Assembly (NCBI RefSeq): GCF_042237075.1
Contig: NZ_JBCGDC010000009.1
Location: 43,868 to 107,867, forward strand
Direction of reading: 5' to 3'
DNA from: Polymorphospora lycopeni
GTDB taxonomy: Bacteria > Actinomycetota > Actinomycetes > Mycobacteriales > Micromonosporaceae
Length of the DNA stretch: 64,000 nucleotides
Positions 37,326-45,128 of the stretch are shown here, piece after piece (within the stretch, counting starts at the first letter, position 1; each line of letters starts with the position of its first letter). Under the pieces are notes generated by a model that did not search any database, was not told the DNA's origin, and saw nothing but the letters and a program-made list of their open reading frames with translations. The position numbers and the translations under genes are program-made.

Positions 37326-38024
37326 GTGAAGCGAGACACCCGACCTGTGCTGCCCGGGGACGGCGATACCGACTACGCGCGCTACATGCGTACCGACGTG
37401 TTACTCGACCTGCAGAGACGCCCCGAGGAGACAGTCCACCGCGACGAGCTGCTCTTCCAGGTGGTGCACCAGTCGGCGGAGCTGTGGTTCAAGCTCGCGG
37501 TCGCCGAGCTGACCGAGGCGATCGTCCGCGTCGACGCCGACGAACCCGCCCGGGCCGAATCGCACCTGGCCAGGGCCACCCTCGCGGTGCGGCTCGTCGC
37601 CGACCAGCTCGACATGTTCCGGCACCTGAGTCCGTTCGTCTTCCAGGCACTGCAACCGGCACTCGGCAACGGGTCCGGGGCCGAATCGCCGGGCTGGCGG
37701 CAGGCCCAGGCGGCGAGCCGCCAGCTCGGCCACGCGTTCCGCCGGCTGCTCACGGCACACGGCACCGACCTGCCCACGCTGTACGCCGGCAACCCCGCCG
37801 ACCCGCTCTACCGCCTCGGCGAGGCGATGATCGACTGGGACGAGCAGGTGGCGCTCTGGCGGGTCCGGCACTACAAGATCGCGATCCGGGTCGGCAGCCA
37901 CGGCGTCGTCGGCACCAAGGGCAGCCCGTCCGACATGCTGGCGCGGCTCATCGACTACCGGTTCTTCCCCGAGATCTGGCAGGCGCGGGCGGAAGTTGCC
38001 ATGGGCGATGGTTCCCTTGCGTGA
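37326..38024 (+). CDS. Tryptophan 2,3-dioxygenase family protein (heme)
   Basis: 232 aa from the GTG at 37326, chosen for its GGAAGGAC site; bacterial TDOs are somewhat longer. The family layout is clear: DYARYMRTDVLLDLQ at the N-terminus, HRDELLFQVVHQSAELWFK containing the distal histidine, and the proximal heme-ligand region LWRVRHYKIAIRVG followed by GTKGS. Canonical enzymes open the indole ring of Trp to N-formylkynurenine. The segment that usually carries the Arg binding the Trp carboxylate reads FVFQALQPALGNGSGAES, without that Arg, so the substrate may be a modified, carrier-bound or peptide-bound Trp rather than free Trp (inference). It overlaps the next gene, a second member of the superfamily, and heads a four-gene operon with a kynureninase-like enzyme and a methyltransferase. 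Confidence 0.85.
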   Translation: MKRDTRPVLPGDGDTDYARYMRTDVLLDLQRRPEETVHRDELLFQVVHQSAELWFKLAVAELTEAIVRVDADEPARAESHLARATLAVRLVADQLDMFRHLSPFVFQALQPALGNGSGAESPGWRQAQAASRQLGHAFRRLLTAHGTDLPTLYAGNPADPLYRLGEAMIDWDEQVALWRVRHYKIAIRVGSHGVVGTKGSPSDMLARLIDYRFFPEIWQARAEVAMGDGSLA

Positions 38025-39186
38025 GCTGACGAACTGGCTGTCCAGCGGGGCCGACCCGGAAACCTTCCCCTATCTCGAGGTGGTCGCCGAGTTCCAGCGC
38101 ACCGGCAAGCACTTCGTCGACAAGGAACTGCTCGCCCTGCTCGACCAGTGCCGGGCGGCGGCCGGGCCGGCCGGCCCGCTGCGGGCCTTCCTCGACATCG
38201 CCCTCGACAAGTGGGACGGCTGCTACGACTACCGGACCTACCTGGCGTTGCCGCTGCTCCGGATGCCCCGGGCGGACCGGGACACCAACGACCGGCTCCT
38301 CCTCCAACTGATCGCGGACGCGCTCGCCTTCGAACTGGCCGCCGAGACCGGCGACACCGACCTGTTGCCGGAGCAACGCCCCGAACCGGCCCTGGTCACC
38401 AAGCGCTACCGGCTCGGGCTGCGGGCGGCGTCGCCCGTACTGGCCCGTCTGGGGTTGCCGGCACCGCTGGGTGCCTCGCGGCCGGCCGCCGCGCTGCACG
38501 CGCTGGTGGTCGCCGACCAGAGCACCGACGAGGAACGTGACCTGCGGTTGAGCATGCTGCCGGTCTACGTCGTACACGACGAGTACATGTTCATCCGGGT
38601 GCTCCAGGCGTACGAGTGCACGTTCGCCTCGCTCGCCGCCGAACTGCGGTCGGCCGTCGCGGCGCTCGACGACGGCCTCGCCCGGCCGGCGGCCGACCAT
38701 CTCGCCTACGCCCGCGACCTGCTCGACCAGGCCGGCCCCCTGTTCTCGCTGATCGCGACCATGCAGCCGGACTCGTTCCGCACCTTCCGGCTCTACACCG
38801 AGGGGGCCAGCGCCATCCAGTCCCGCTCCTACAAGCTCGTCGAGGCGCTCTGCCGTACGCCGGATGAGTCCCGCCTCGAATCCCCCGCCTTCCGGTCGGT
38901 GCCGGACATCCGCGACCGGGTGCTGGCCGGACAGCCGTCGATCGAGCAGGCATACCGGGCGGCGGACCGGGCCGGCCGGCTGCCGGCCGCCGACCGGCAA
39001 CTGCTCGACGAGCGGATGGCCGACTTCGCCGCGGCGCTGCTCCAGTGGCGCCAGACCCACTACCGGATCGCGACCCGGATGCTCGGCAACCGCACCGGAA
39101 CCGGATACACCGAGGGCACGCCGTATCTGGCCGCCGTCCGTTCCATCCCGGTCTTCACCCAGGAAACCGGAGGCGAGCCCGAATGA
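38008..39186 (+). CDS. TDO/IDO-superfamily heme protein, PrnB-like
   Basis: 392 aa from the ATG at 38008, which lies inside the end of the previous gene; a TTG at 37996 is less likely. The protein is longer than TDO and begins with a helical domain containing FVDKELLALL and LDKWDGCYDYRTYLALPLL, which recalls the PrnB family of pyrrolnitrin biosynthesis (DUF1864), a Trp-derived pathway enzyme of the TDO fold. The C-terminal half keeps the heme-pocket features: VVHDEYMFIRVLQAYE, then QWRQTHYRIATRMLG with the likely proximal His, then TGTGYTEGTPYLAA. Two different TDO-fold genes in tandem suggest two separate oxidations of a Trp-like substrate. The exact reaction cannot be inferred. Confidence 0.75.
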   Translation: MVPLRELTNWLSSGADPETFPYLEVVAEFQRTGKHFVDKELLALLDQCRAAAGPAGPLRAFLDIALDKWDGCYDYRTYLALPLLRMPRADRDTNDRLLLQLIADALAFELAAETGDTDLLPEQRPEPALVTKRYRLGLRAASPVLARLGLPAPLGASRPAAALHALVVADQSTDEERDLRLSMLPVYVVHDEYMFIRVLQAYECTFASLAAELRSAVAALDDGLARPAADHLAYARDLLDQAGPLFSLIATMQPDSFRTFRLYTEGASAIQSRSYKLVEALCRTPDESRLESPAFRSVPDIRDRVLAGQPSIEQAYRAADRAGRLPAADRQLLDERMADFAAALLQWRQTHYRIATRMLGNRTGTGYTEGTPYLAAVRSIPVFTQETGGEPE

Positions 39187-40298
39187 GCGAGATCCGCGCC
39201 GAGTTCCCGCTCCTGGAAACCTGCGTATATCTCAACAGCAACTCGACCGGAGCGGTCCCGCGCGCCGCGGAAGCCGTCCTGGCGGGCTACTGGCAGACCC
39301 TGCGTACGTGGCGCGACGACGTCTGGGGCGGCTGGCACGAGGGCCTCGACCGGTACGCCGACGGGCTGGCGGCGTTCATCGGCGCCCCCGCCGGCAGCGT
39401 CGTCACCGACGCCAACCTGAGCACCCTCCTGGCCCGGATCGCGTCCTGTTTCGACTACCGGGCGCCCCGTAACCGGATCGTCACGACCGACCGCGAGTTT
39501 CCGACCGTCCCGTTCATCTGGCGGGCCGCGGGCCGCTACGGCGCCCAACTCGACGAGGTCGGCGACGGCGGCCCACGGATCGACCAGGACGCGCTGGAGA
39601 ACCGGATCGACGAGCGGACGCTCCTGGTCTGCGTGCCGCACGCCAGCTTCTCCTCCGGCGCGACCGTCGACCTGGCCCGGCTGGTCAAGCACGCCCACGA
39701 CGCCGGGGCACTGGTCGTGGTCGACGCGTTCCAGAGTGTCGGCATCATGCCGCTCGACGTCACCGCGCTCGGCGTCGACTTCGTCCTCGGCGGCTCGCAC
39801 AAGTGGATGTGCGGCGTCGGCACCGCCTTCCTCTACGTACGGCCGGATCTGGCCCCCACCCTGCGACCGGCGGCGACCGGATGGCAGGCCGGCGACCGGG
39901 CACTCACGTTCCAGCCGTCGGCCGGCTTCGCCCCCGGCGCCCAGCGGTTCGCCGGCGGCACTCCGTACCCGCTCACCTCGCTGATCTCGCAGGTCGGCCT
40001 GGACCTGCTCAGCGGGGTCGGCATCGACGCCATCCGGCGACACTCGCTGGCCTGCACCGACCGGATCGTCGCCCGCGCCGAAGCGGCCGGCATCCCGGTG
40101 GTCAGCCCGGTCGAGCCGCAACACCGCGGCGGCGTCGTCTGCCTCGACGTCGCCGACGGCGAGGCGGTCAAGCGGCGGCTCGCCGCCCGCGACATGATCT
40201 GCAGCTGGCGCGGCTACCTGCGGATCGGTCCACACATCTACAACACCCTCGACGAGATCGACCGCTTCATGGACGCGCTGGAGGACGAATGTCGATGA
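39183..40298 (+). CDS. Kynureninase-like PLP enzyme (aminotransferase class V fold)
   Basis: 371 aa; the ATG overlaps the previous stop as ATGA. The N-terminal VYLNSNSTGAVPRA is typical of kynureninases. The PLP-binding core is visible: VVVDAFQSVG with the Asp that contacts the pyridine nitrogen, and GGSHKWMCG with the Schiff-base lysine. The length is close to the family's usual 400. Kynureninase cleaves kynurenine or 3-hydroxykynurenine to an anthranilate and alanine, which fits two TDO-superfamily genes upstream. Cysteine-desulfurase-like or other class V reactions are possible, but the motif and context favour a kynureninase-type hydrolase. No formamidase or kynurenine 3-monooxygenase lies in this operon. 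Confidence 0.82.
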   Translation: MSEIRAEFPLLETCVYLNSNSTGAVPRAAEAVLAGYWQTLRTWRDDVWGGWHEGLDRYADGLAAFIGAPAGSVVTDANLSTLLARIASCFDYRAPRNRIVTTDREFPTVPFIWRAAGRYGAQLDEVGDGGPRIDQDALENRIDERTLLVCVPHASFSSGATVDLARLVKHAHDAGALVVVDAFQSVGIMPLDVTALGVDFVLGGSHKWMCGVGTAFLYVRPDLAPTLRPAATGWQAGDRALTFQPSAGFAPGAQRFAGGTPYPLTSLISQVGLDLLSGVGIDAIRRHSLACTDRIVARAEAAGIPVVSPVEPQHRGGVVCLDVADGEAVKRRLAARDMICSWRGYLRIGPHIYNTLDEIDRFMDALEDECR

Positions 40299-41365
40299 GC
40301 ACGGCACCGCTGTCCCACCGGGCGCTGATGAGCCTGCTCGCGAACGGCACCAAGGCCATGGACGTGCTGGCGACGGCCCTGGACATCGGGCTGCTCGACG
40401 CGCTGGAGAAGGGGCCGGTCAGCCTCGCCGAACTCGCCGACCGCTTCGACCTGCGACCGCTGCGGCTGTACAAGTTCCTCGACTGCCTGGAAAGTCTCGG
40501 CTTCGTGGAGCGGGAGGAGCCGACCGACGACATCGCCCAGGCCACCTACCGCGCCGACCAGGGGCTCGCGGCCGCCGCCGAGGCGGTCGTCGGGCCGAAC
40601 GCCATCGAACGGGACCGCGACCGTTACCCGTGGCGGACGCTGCACGGCCGGCTCACCGAAAGCCTGCGCGGCGAGGTGAGCATCCCCGCCGACGACTTCG
40701 CCTTCCCACCGACCACGCCCGAGCAGACGGCCGCGTTCGAGCGGAGCATGGCGGTCGGGCTCGGACCGGTCGTCGAGACGTTCCACCGGCATGCCGGGCG
40801 GCTGTGGGCCGGCCGGCGCCGCCTGCTCGACATCGGCGGCGGCGACGGTACGCTCGCCGCGCGGTTGCTCGACCACACCCCGGACCTGGCCGTCGACGTC
40901 TACAACCTGCCGGCGGTCGCCCCGCTGGTCGAGCAGACCCGGAGCCGGAGCGGCCACCCCGACCGGCTCGGGTTCGTGGCCGGTGACTTCCTCGCCGAGC
41001 CGCTACCGACCGGCTACGACGCGATGGCCTTCGTACGGGTACTGCACGACTGGGCGACCCCGGTGTCCCGCCGGCTGGTCGAGAAGGCGTACGCGGCCCT
41101 CCCGCCGGGCGGGTTGCTGCTGATCTGTGAGGAGTTCCGTACGCCGGACCGGCTGGCGATGCAGTTCTTCTGGACGTACTTCCAGATCGGGGCCGACAGC
41201 TCCGTCAGCCGGCTGCGGGAGGTCGACTTCTACACCGGGCTGCTGGCCGAGACGGGCTTCGACCGGATCGCCGTGCTGCCGGGTACGTGGGAGGTGGTCG
41301 TCGCGTACAAGCCCGACGACCGGACGGCGGGCGGGCCGCCCGTGGCCGGGGTGGGGCGGACGTAA
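40289..41365 (+). CDS. SAM-dependent methyltransferase, O-methyltransferase (dimerization-domain) family
   Basis: 358 aa; ATG at 40289 (or 40295) overlapping the kynureninase-like gene. The N-terminal winged-helix dimerization domain is recognisable (ATALDIGLLDALE; LRPLRLYKFLDCLESLGFV). The SAM-binding domain shows LLDIGGGDGTLAARLL and later FVRVLHDWATP, where the HDW segment aligns with the catalytic His of plant-type O-methyltransferases. Enzymes of this fold methylate 3-hydroxykynurenine on carbon in sibiromycin-type pathways (SibL), so a methylated kynurenine or anthranilate is plausible. O-methylation of a phenol is equally possible from sequence alone. It is the last gene before a strong hairpin. 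Confidence 0.85.
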   Translation: MSMSTAPLSHRALMSLLANGTKAMDVLATALDIGLLDALEKGPVSLAELADRFDLRPLRLYKFLDCLESLGFVEREEPTDDIAQATYRADQGLAAAAEAVVGPNAIERDRDRYPWRTLHGRLTESLRGEVSIPADDFAFPPTTPEQTAAFERSMAVGLGPVVETFHRHAGRLWAGRRRLLDIGGGDGTLAARLLDHTPDLAVDVYNLPAVAPLVEQTRSRSGHPDRLGFVAGDFLAEPLPTGYDAMAFVRVLHDWATPVSRRLVEKAYAALPPGGLLLICEEFRTPDRLAMQFFWTYFQIGADSSVSRLREVDFYTGLLAETGFDRIAVLPGTWEVVVAYKPDDRTAGGPPVAGVGRT

Positions 41366-41377
41366 CCGCCCGTACGC

Positions 41378-41417
41378 GTTCGGGCCCGTCCGGTCGCCGA
41401 CCGGGACGGGCCCGAAC
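41378..41417. terminator. Bidirectional hairpin terminator between convergent genes
   Basis: GTTCGGGCCCGTCC at 41378-41391 pairs exactly with GGACGGGCCCGAAC at 41404-41417. The 12-nt centre can itself pair GGTC with GACC, making a nearly continuous 18-bp stem. It lies 12 bp after the methyltransferase stop and 11 bp after the stop of the convergent small membrane protein gene, so it should end both transcripts. Confidence 0.85.
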
Positions 41418-41428
41418 CGGGCGGGGGC

Positions 41429-41674
41429 TCACATGTTGAGCAGCAACGTGCCGATGATGGTGCCGATGACGGCGGCCGCGACGCTGGCGGCCGCCGCGTA
41501 CCAGCCCAGCGGCTTGTCGCCGAGGACCGCGCCCACGACGCCGAGGACCAGGCCCAGGACGCCGAACAGGAGCGGCGACAGCAGGAGCGCGAGGCCGGCG
41601 AACACGAACGCGACGATCGTGCAGATGCGGGCGGCGGAGGTGCGGGACCGGGCGGGGCTCGTCAGGTTGGCCAT
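41429..41674 (-). CDS. Small membrane protein, 81 aa
   Basis: The ATG at 41674 has a GGAGAG site 8 nt upstream; longer in-frame extensions lack membrane-protein character and a ribosome site. After a short basic N-terminus (NLTSPARSRTSAAR) there are two to three membrane segments: TIVAFVFAGLALLLSPLLFG, VLGLVLGVVGAVLG, and AASVAAAVIGTIIGTLLL. The pattern resembles the DUF4190-like small membrane proteins common in actinomycetes. No function can be assigned. It is convergent to the Trp-pathway operon and may not belong to the cluster. Confidence 0.75.
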   Translation of the reverse strand: MANLTSPARSRTSAARICTIVAFVFAGLALLLSPLLFGVLGLVLGVVGAVLGDKPLGWYAAAASVAAAVIGTIIGTLLLNM

Positions 41675-42231
41675 TGCCGTCTCTCCTTCGAGGACACTCT
41701 TTTCGGATGCCGGCCTTGGTACCCATCCGGCCCGGGACGTACTCCTTCGACAGATCTCGATGCCCGGGGTGATCGTCGGCGCCGCCCGGTCGCCGAACTG
41801 ATCGTTTGCTTTCGGGTTAACTCTCGGATACCCGCCGATCGACGGTTGACGGCGGATGGTTCCAGCATCGAGAATCGGCGTAGTTTTGACCGCACATTGA
41901 CGCGGTGCCCCTGGGGAAAGCGGGGCTGCGCTCACCTTACCGCGCTCACCTTACCGCGTTCACCTTTCCGCCGAGATGGCGTGTCGGATGCGTGTCGACC
42001 TGCTTCCGAAATGGACTGTCGCGATCTCGCCTGTCGATCCGTCGGTGGCACTGAAAAGAATCTGTGGCGTTGTCCGGATGTGCCGGCTTGAACGTGCTCT
42101 CACGGTCTGTCCGAAAAGTGACTTGATCCGCTCTGGCCTGCTGAAACTTGAGGCAGACCGCCGGGGCGACGGAGGGTGTCTGTCGGCCACGCAGGGCTCC
42201 GGCCAGCACTTATGTCACAAGACTGAAAGAT
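41675..42231. other. Non-coding region with three tandem 14-bp repeats
   Basis: I see no gene here. GC content falls clearly relative to the flanks. Three tandem 14-bp units lie at 41927-41968: TGCGCTCACCTTAC, CGCGCTCACCTTAC and the diverged CGCGTTCACCTTTC. The remainder, 41969-42231, carries no open frame with a credible start. It belongs to the 0.7-kb region separating a leftward housekeeping-type gene from the large rightward operon. Confidence 0.55.
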
Positions 42232-42254
42232 TTGATCACTAAAACAGTGATCAA
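42232..42254. promoter_or_regulatory. Palindromic operator candidate
   Basis: TTGATCACT at 42232-42240 and AGTGATCAA at 42246-42254 are perfect 9-bp inverted repeats around AAAAC. The centre-to-centre geometry suits a dimeric transcription factor. GGTTAACC, another palindrome, follows at 42256-42263. The site ends about 10 bp before a promoter-like -35, so it could be bound by an activator or a repressor of the right-hand operon. No candidate regulator other than the sigma factor is in the window. Confidence 0.6.
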
Positions 42255-42264
42255 TGGTTAACCG

Positions 42265-42293
42265 TTGCTGTGCTGCGGGTGGGGCGGTAGAGT
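42265..42293 (+). promoter_or_regulatory. Promoter of the right-hand operon, TTGCTG-N17-TAGAGT
   Basis: TTGCTG at 42265-42270 and TAGAGT at 42288-42293 are separated by 17 bp, a good match to the principal-sigma pattern TTGACA-N17/18-TANNNT. Transcription would start near 42300, leaving an untranslated leader of about 100 nt before the ATG at 42403. Confidence 0.6.
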
Positions 42294-42402
42294 CCAAAAC
42301 CGAGGCCGGTTGCCGCGGCTTCACTTCACCTGGCTATTTACGTCCCCTCAATTGCGAGGCCCGTTCCAGAAAAGCGCCGTCCTCCGATTCTCCTGGGGGG
42401 AT

Positions 42403-43194
42403 ATGTCCATGCCGAATCCGCGCGATTCACTGGCCGGGCAGGTCGGCCACGTGGACCGCCCGGAGCAGCCCGCCGAGGTCAACGGCGACCTCACCACCGG
42501 CGTCTTCCGACGGTCGCTGCGGGGTCGTAGCCCACAGGTGAGCGCCGGTGCCTTCGTGGCGCCGACCGCCGTGCTCGCCGGTGACGTACGCGTCGCCGAC
42601 GGCGCCGTCGTCCTCGACGGCGCGGTCGTCACGGCCGAATCCGCCCCGGTCGTCCTCGGCGAGGAATGCATCGTGATGGAGAACGCGGTCATCCGGGGCG
42701 CCGGACGACACCCGGTCGACATCGGCGGACGCACCCTCATCGGTCCGGGCGCGCACGTGACGGGAGCCCGGATCGGGGCCGAGTGCATGGTCGCCACCCG
42801 CGCGAGCGTGTTCAACGGTGCCCGGATCGCCGACGGCGTCCTGATCGCCGTCGGGGCGATCGTGCACGTCGGCACCGTCCTGCCGGAGGGCGCGGTGGTG
42901 CCGATGCAGCNTGCCCGGATCGCCGACGGCGTCCTGATCGCCGTCGGGGCGATCGTGCACGTCGGCACCGTCCTGCCGGAGGGCGCGGTGGTGCCGATGC
43001 AGCACATCGCCGTCGGCGACCCCTACCAGGTCTTCCCGCCCCAGGAGGCGAACGCGGCACACGACCTGGTCGACCGGATCGGGTTCACCGCGGTCGCCTT
43101 CGACCACGACACCTCCGGCCTCGACCTGCGGCAGTGCATGTCCTGGCTGTGCGGCGTCTACGCCCCCGCACTCCGCCGTACCCACGCGACGTGA
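42403..43194 (+). CDS. Left-handed beta-helix protein (gamma-carbonic-anhydrase/hexapeptide family), with probable assembly duplication
   Basis: ATG after a GGGGGG stretch. As written the frame encodes 263 residues including one unknown residue. Hexapeptide-type repeats are obvious (VLAGDVRVADGAVVLDGAVV; LIGPGAHVTGARIG; VLIAVGAIVHVGTVLPEGAV), as in gamma-class carbonic anhydrase homologues and acyltransferases. Residues 140-170 are repeated exactly after the unknown base N at 42911; removal of the copy leaves about 232 residues, a normal family size. The usual metal-ligand histidines of active gamma-carbonic anhydrases are not evident in the repeats, so enzymatic activity is doubtful. It is the first gene of the operon. 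Confidence 0.75.
   Translation: MSMPNPRDSLAGQVGHVDRPEQPAEVNGDLTTGVFRRSLRGRSPQVSAGAFVAPTAVLAGDVRVADGAVVLDGAVVTAESAPVVLGEECIVMENAVIRGAGRHPVDIGGRTLIGPGAHVTGARIGAECMVATRASVFNGARIADGVLIAVGAIVHVGTVLPEGAVVPMQXARIADGVLIAVGAIVHVGTVLPEGAVVPMQHIAVGDPYQVFPPQEANAAHDLVDRIGFTAVAFDHDTSGLDLRQCMSWLCGVYAPALRRTHAT
42819..43003. repeat. 92-bp exact tandem duplication joined by an N
   Basis: Positions 42819-42910 are repeated exactly at 42912-43003, with a single N at 42911. The copy keeps the frame only because 92+1 equals 93. An ambiguous base at the junction of two identical ends is what overlapping contigs joined by a placeholder look like, so this is probably an assembly seam rather than biology. Confidence 0.85.
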
Positions 43195-43202
43195 GGAGCA
43201 CC

Positions 43203-45128
43203 GTGTCCAAGCTGTTCCTGCTCGGTATCGACGGGCTCCCACCCGCGACCCTCCGACGTTTCGTCGAAGAGGGGATCCTGCCCAACTGCGCGAAGCTCTT
43301 CGCCGACGCGGCGAGTCTCGACGTCATCCCCACGCTGCCGGCCCTGACCTCGCCGGGCTGGCAGACGATCGCCTCCGGCGCGCATCCGGGCACCCTCGGC
43401 GTCAGCAACATCCTGCTGCCCACGCTCGGCCGGGCACCCGACCACATCCGCAACGGTTTCGACCGGACCCTGTCCCGCGGTGAATACCTCTGGGAGGTGC
43501 TAGCCGCCGAGGGCGAGCCGGCGATCGTGATGAAGTATCCGGGCAGTTGGCCTCCGAAGGTCGAGGCGGACCACCTGATCCAGGTCGACGGTGCCGGCGG
43601 ATACGCCGACATCACCTGCTCCTTCGAAGAGGTCTCCTCCACCTGCTACGCCTGCGGCTTCGAGATACCGACCTCGCAGGCCCAGGGCTGCTGCTCGGTG
43701 CCGCACGGCTACGACGACCACTGGCGGGTCGACAGCGCCACCGCCTCGGGCTGGAGCCCGGTCGTCGCCCGCGACCCGCTCAACTGGACCGGGCTTCCCG
43801 GCGGCACGACCCCCGGCTTCGAGACCGTCCTCACCCTGACCCCGGCCGGCCAGCGCCGCCGCCGGCTGCTGCACGCGCTGGCCCACACCGTCGACGGGCA
43901 ACCCCGGCTGCTGGTCGGCACCACCAAGGACCACGGCGACCGGATCACCGAACTCGCCGTCGGCCAGTGGTCCGACTGGATCCACGACGAGTCCGGCCGG
44001 GGCGGCTACGCCTACCGGCTGAAGCTGCTCGAACTCGACGTCGAGCGCCGTGTGCTGCGCCTCTACCGCAGCGAGGGACACCGCACCTCCGGCTTCACCC
44101 GTCCCGCCCGGTTCGCCGACGAGTTGCTGCACGAGGTCGGACCGGTCGCGGAGTGGACCGGCACCTTCGACTTCATGAACGGCCTCATCGATCTCGACAC
44201 CCAGCTCGAGATCTACGACCAGCACACCCGGTGGGTCGAGGAAACCCTGCGGCAACTCGCCGGCCGGCAGCCGTGGCGGGGCGCCTTCGTGCACTGGCAC
44301 GTCGTCGAATACGCCCACCACATCGCGGGTGCGGCCCTCGACCCCGACCACCCGCGGCACGACCTCGACCAGGAGCGTTACCTGTCGTTCCTGCGGGACA
44401 CCTACCGGCTCCTCGACCGGCTGGTGGGCACGGTCGCCGAACTGGTCGACGTCGACGACACCCTGGCCCTGGTCAGCGACCACGGCCACGACACCGTCCA
44501 CAGCCTCTTCTTCATCAACGACTTCCTGCGTGAGCGGGGCTTTCTCGCCACCGGACCGGACGACTCCATCGACTGGTCCCGGACCCGGGCCTACGGCCTG
44601 TTCCCGGGCCTGATCCTGGCCAACACGACCAGTCGGTGGTCCGGGGGCATCGTCGCCGAGGAAGACGTCGAGTCGCTGCGGCAGGAAATCGGCGCCGCCC
44701 TGCGGGCACTCGTCGACCCGCGGACCGGCCGGCCCGTCGTCAGCGCCGTGCTCGGCCCGACCGAGCTACGGGCCTACGGCCAGCACGGCGAGACCGCCCC
44801 GGATCTCTTCTTCGCGATGGACAAGGGATACGAACCGGCGACCCGGCTACGGCACGACGCTCCGGCGCTGTTCGAACTGACCATCCCGGGAGCCGAACTG
44901 ACCAGCGGCCACGGATCGTTCCACCCCACCTCCGCGTCGGCGGCGACGCTGGCCCTGATCCGCAACCCCGCGCTGCGGGGTGGATCGGTCGGTCGCTACC
45001 CGGTGTCGATGGTGGATCTGGCTCCGACATTCGCCGCGCTGATGGGTGTCCGGTCGCCGCAGGGCTGCGACGGCCGGCCGCTCGACTTCGACGCCTGCGG
45101 CCTGACCATTAAGGAAAGCGCGGAATGA
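43203..45128 (+). CDS. Type I phosphodiesterase/nucleotide pyrophosphatase-like enzyme (alkaline phosphatase superfamily)
   Basis: 641 aa from a GTG with a GAGGAG site. The superfamily pattern is clear: LFLLGIDGLPP (first metal Asp), PTLPALTSPGWQTIASG with the nucleophile Thr or Ser, HPGTLGV, LALVSDHGHDTVHS (second Asp-His pair) and LTSGHGSFHPTSA (third His). Such enzymes cleave phosphodiesters, pyrophosphates or phosphonate esters at a two-metal site. There is an insertion with five closely spaced cysteines around residues 139-160 (ITCSFEEVSSTCYACG, then QGCC), unusual for the family and possibly a metal site. No signal peptide is seen. A shorter homologue lies two genes downstream with a methyltransferase between them. 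The substrate is unknown; a nucleotide- or phospho-activated intermediate is one guess. Confidence 0.83.
   Translation: MSKLFLLGIDGLPPATLRRFVEEGILPNCAKLFADAASLDVIPTLPALTSPGWQTIASGAHPGTLGVSNILLPTLGRAPDHIRNGFDRTLSRGEYLWEVLAAEGEPAIVMKYPGSWPPKVEADHLIQVDGAGGYADITCSFEEVSSTCYACGFEIPTSQAQGCCSVPHGYDDHWRVDSATASGWSPVVARDPLNWTGLPGGTTPGFETVLTLTPAGQRRRRLLHALAHTVDGQPRLLVGTTKDHGDRITELAVGQWSDWIHDESGRGGYAYRLKLLELDVERRVLRLYRSEGHRTSGFTRPARFADELLHEVGPVAEWTGTFDFMNGLIDLDTQLEIYDQHTRWVEETLRQLAGRQPWRGAFVHWHVVEYAHHIAGAALDPDHPRHDLDQERYLSFLRDTYRLLDRLVGTVAELVDVDDTLALVSDHGHDTVHSLFFINDFLRERGFLATGPDDSIDWSRTRAYGLFPGLILANTTSRWSGGIVAEEDVESLRQEIGAALRALVDPRTGRPVVSAVLGPTELRAYGQHGETAPDLFFAMDKGYEPATRLRHDAPALFELTIPGAELTSGHGSFHPTSASAATLALIRNPALRGGSVGRYPVSMVDLAPTFAALMGVRSPQGCDGRPLDFDACGLTIKESAE

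Noticed and set aside
41846..42324. Several 70-90 codon frames in the intergenic region
   Set aside because: No credible ribosome sites, no coding bias, and they cross the palindrome and promoter.
42819..43003. Genuine internal duplication of hexapeptide repeats
   Set aside because: Exact identity at DNA level together with an N at the joint points to an assembly seam.
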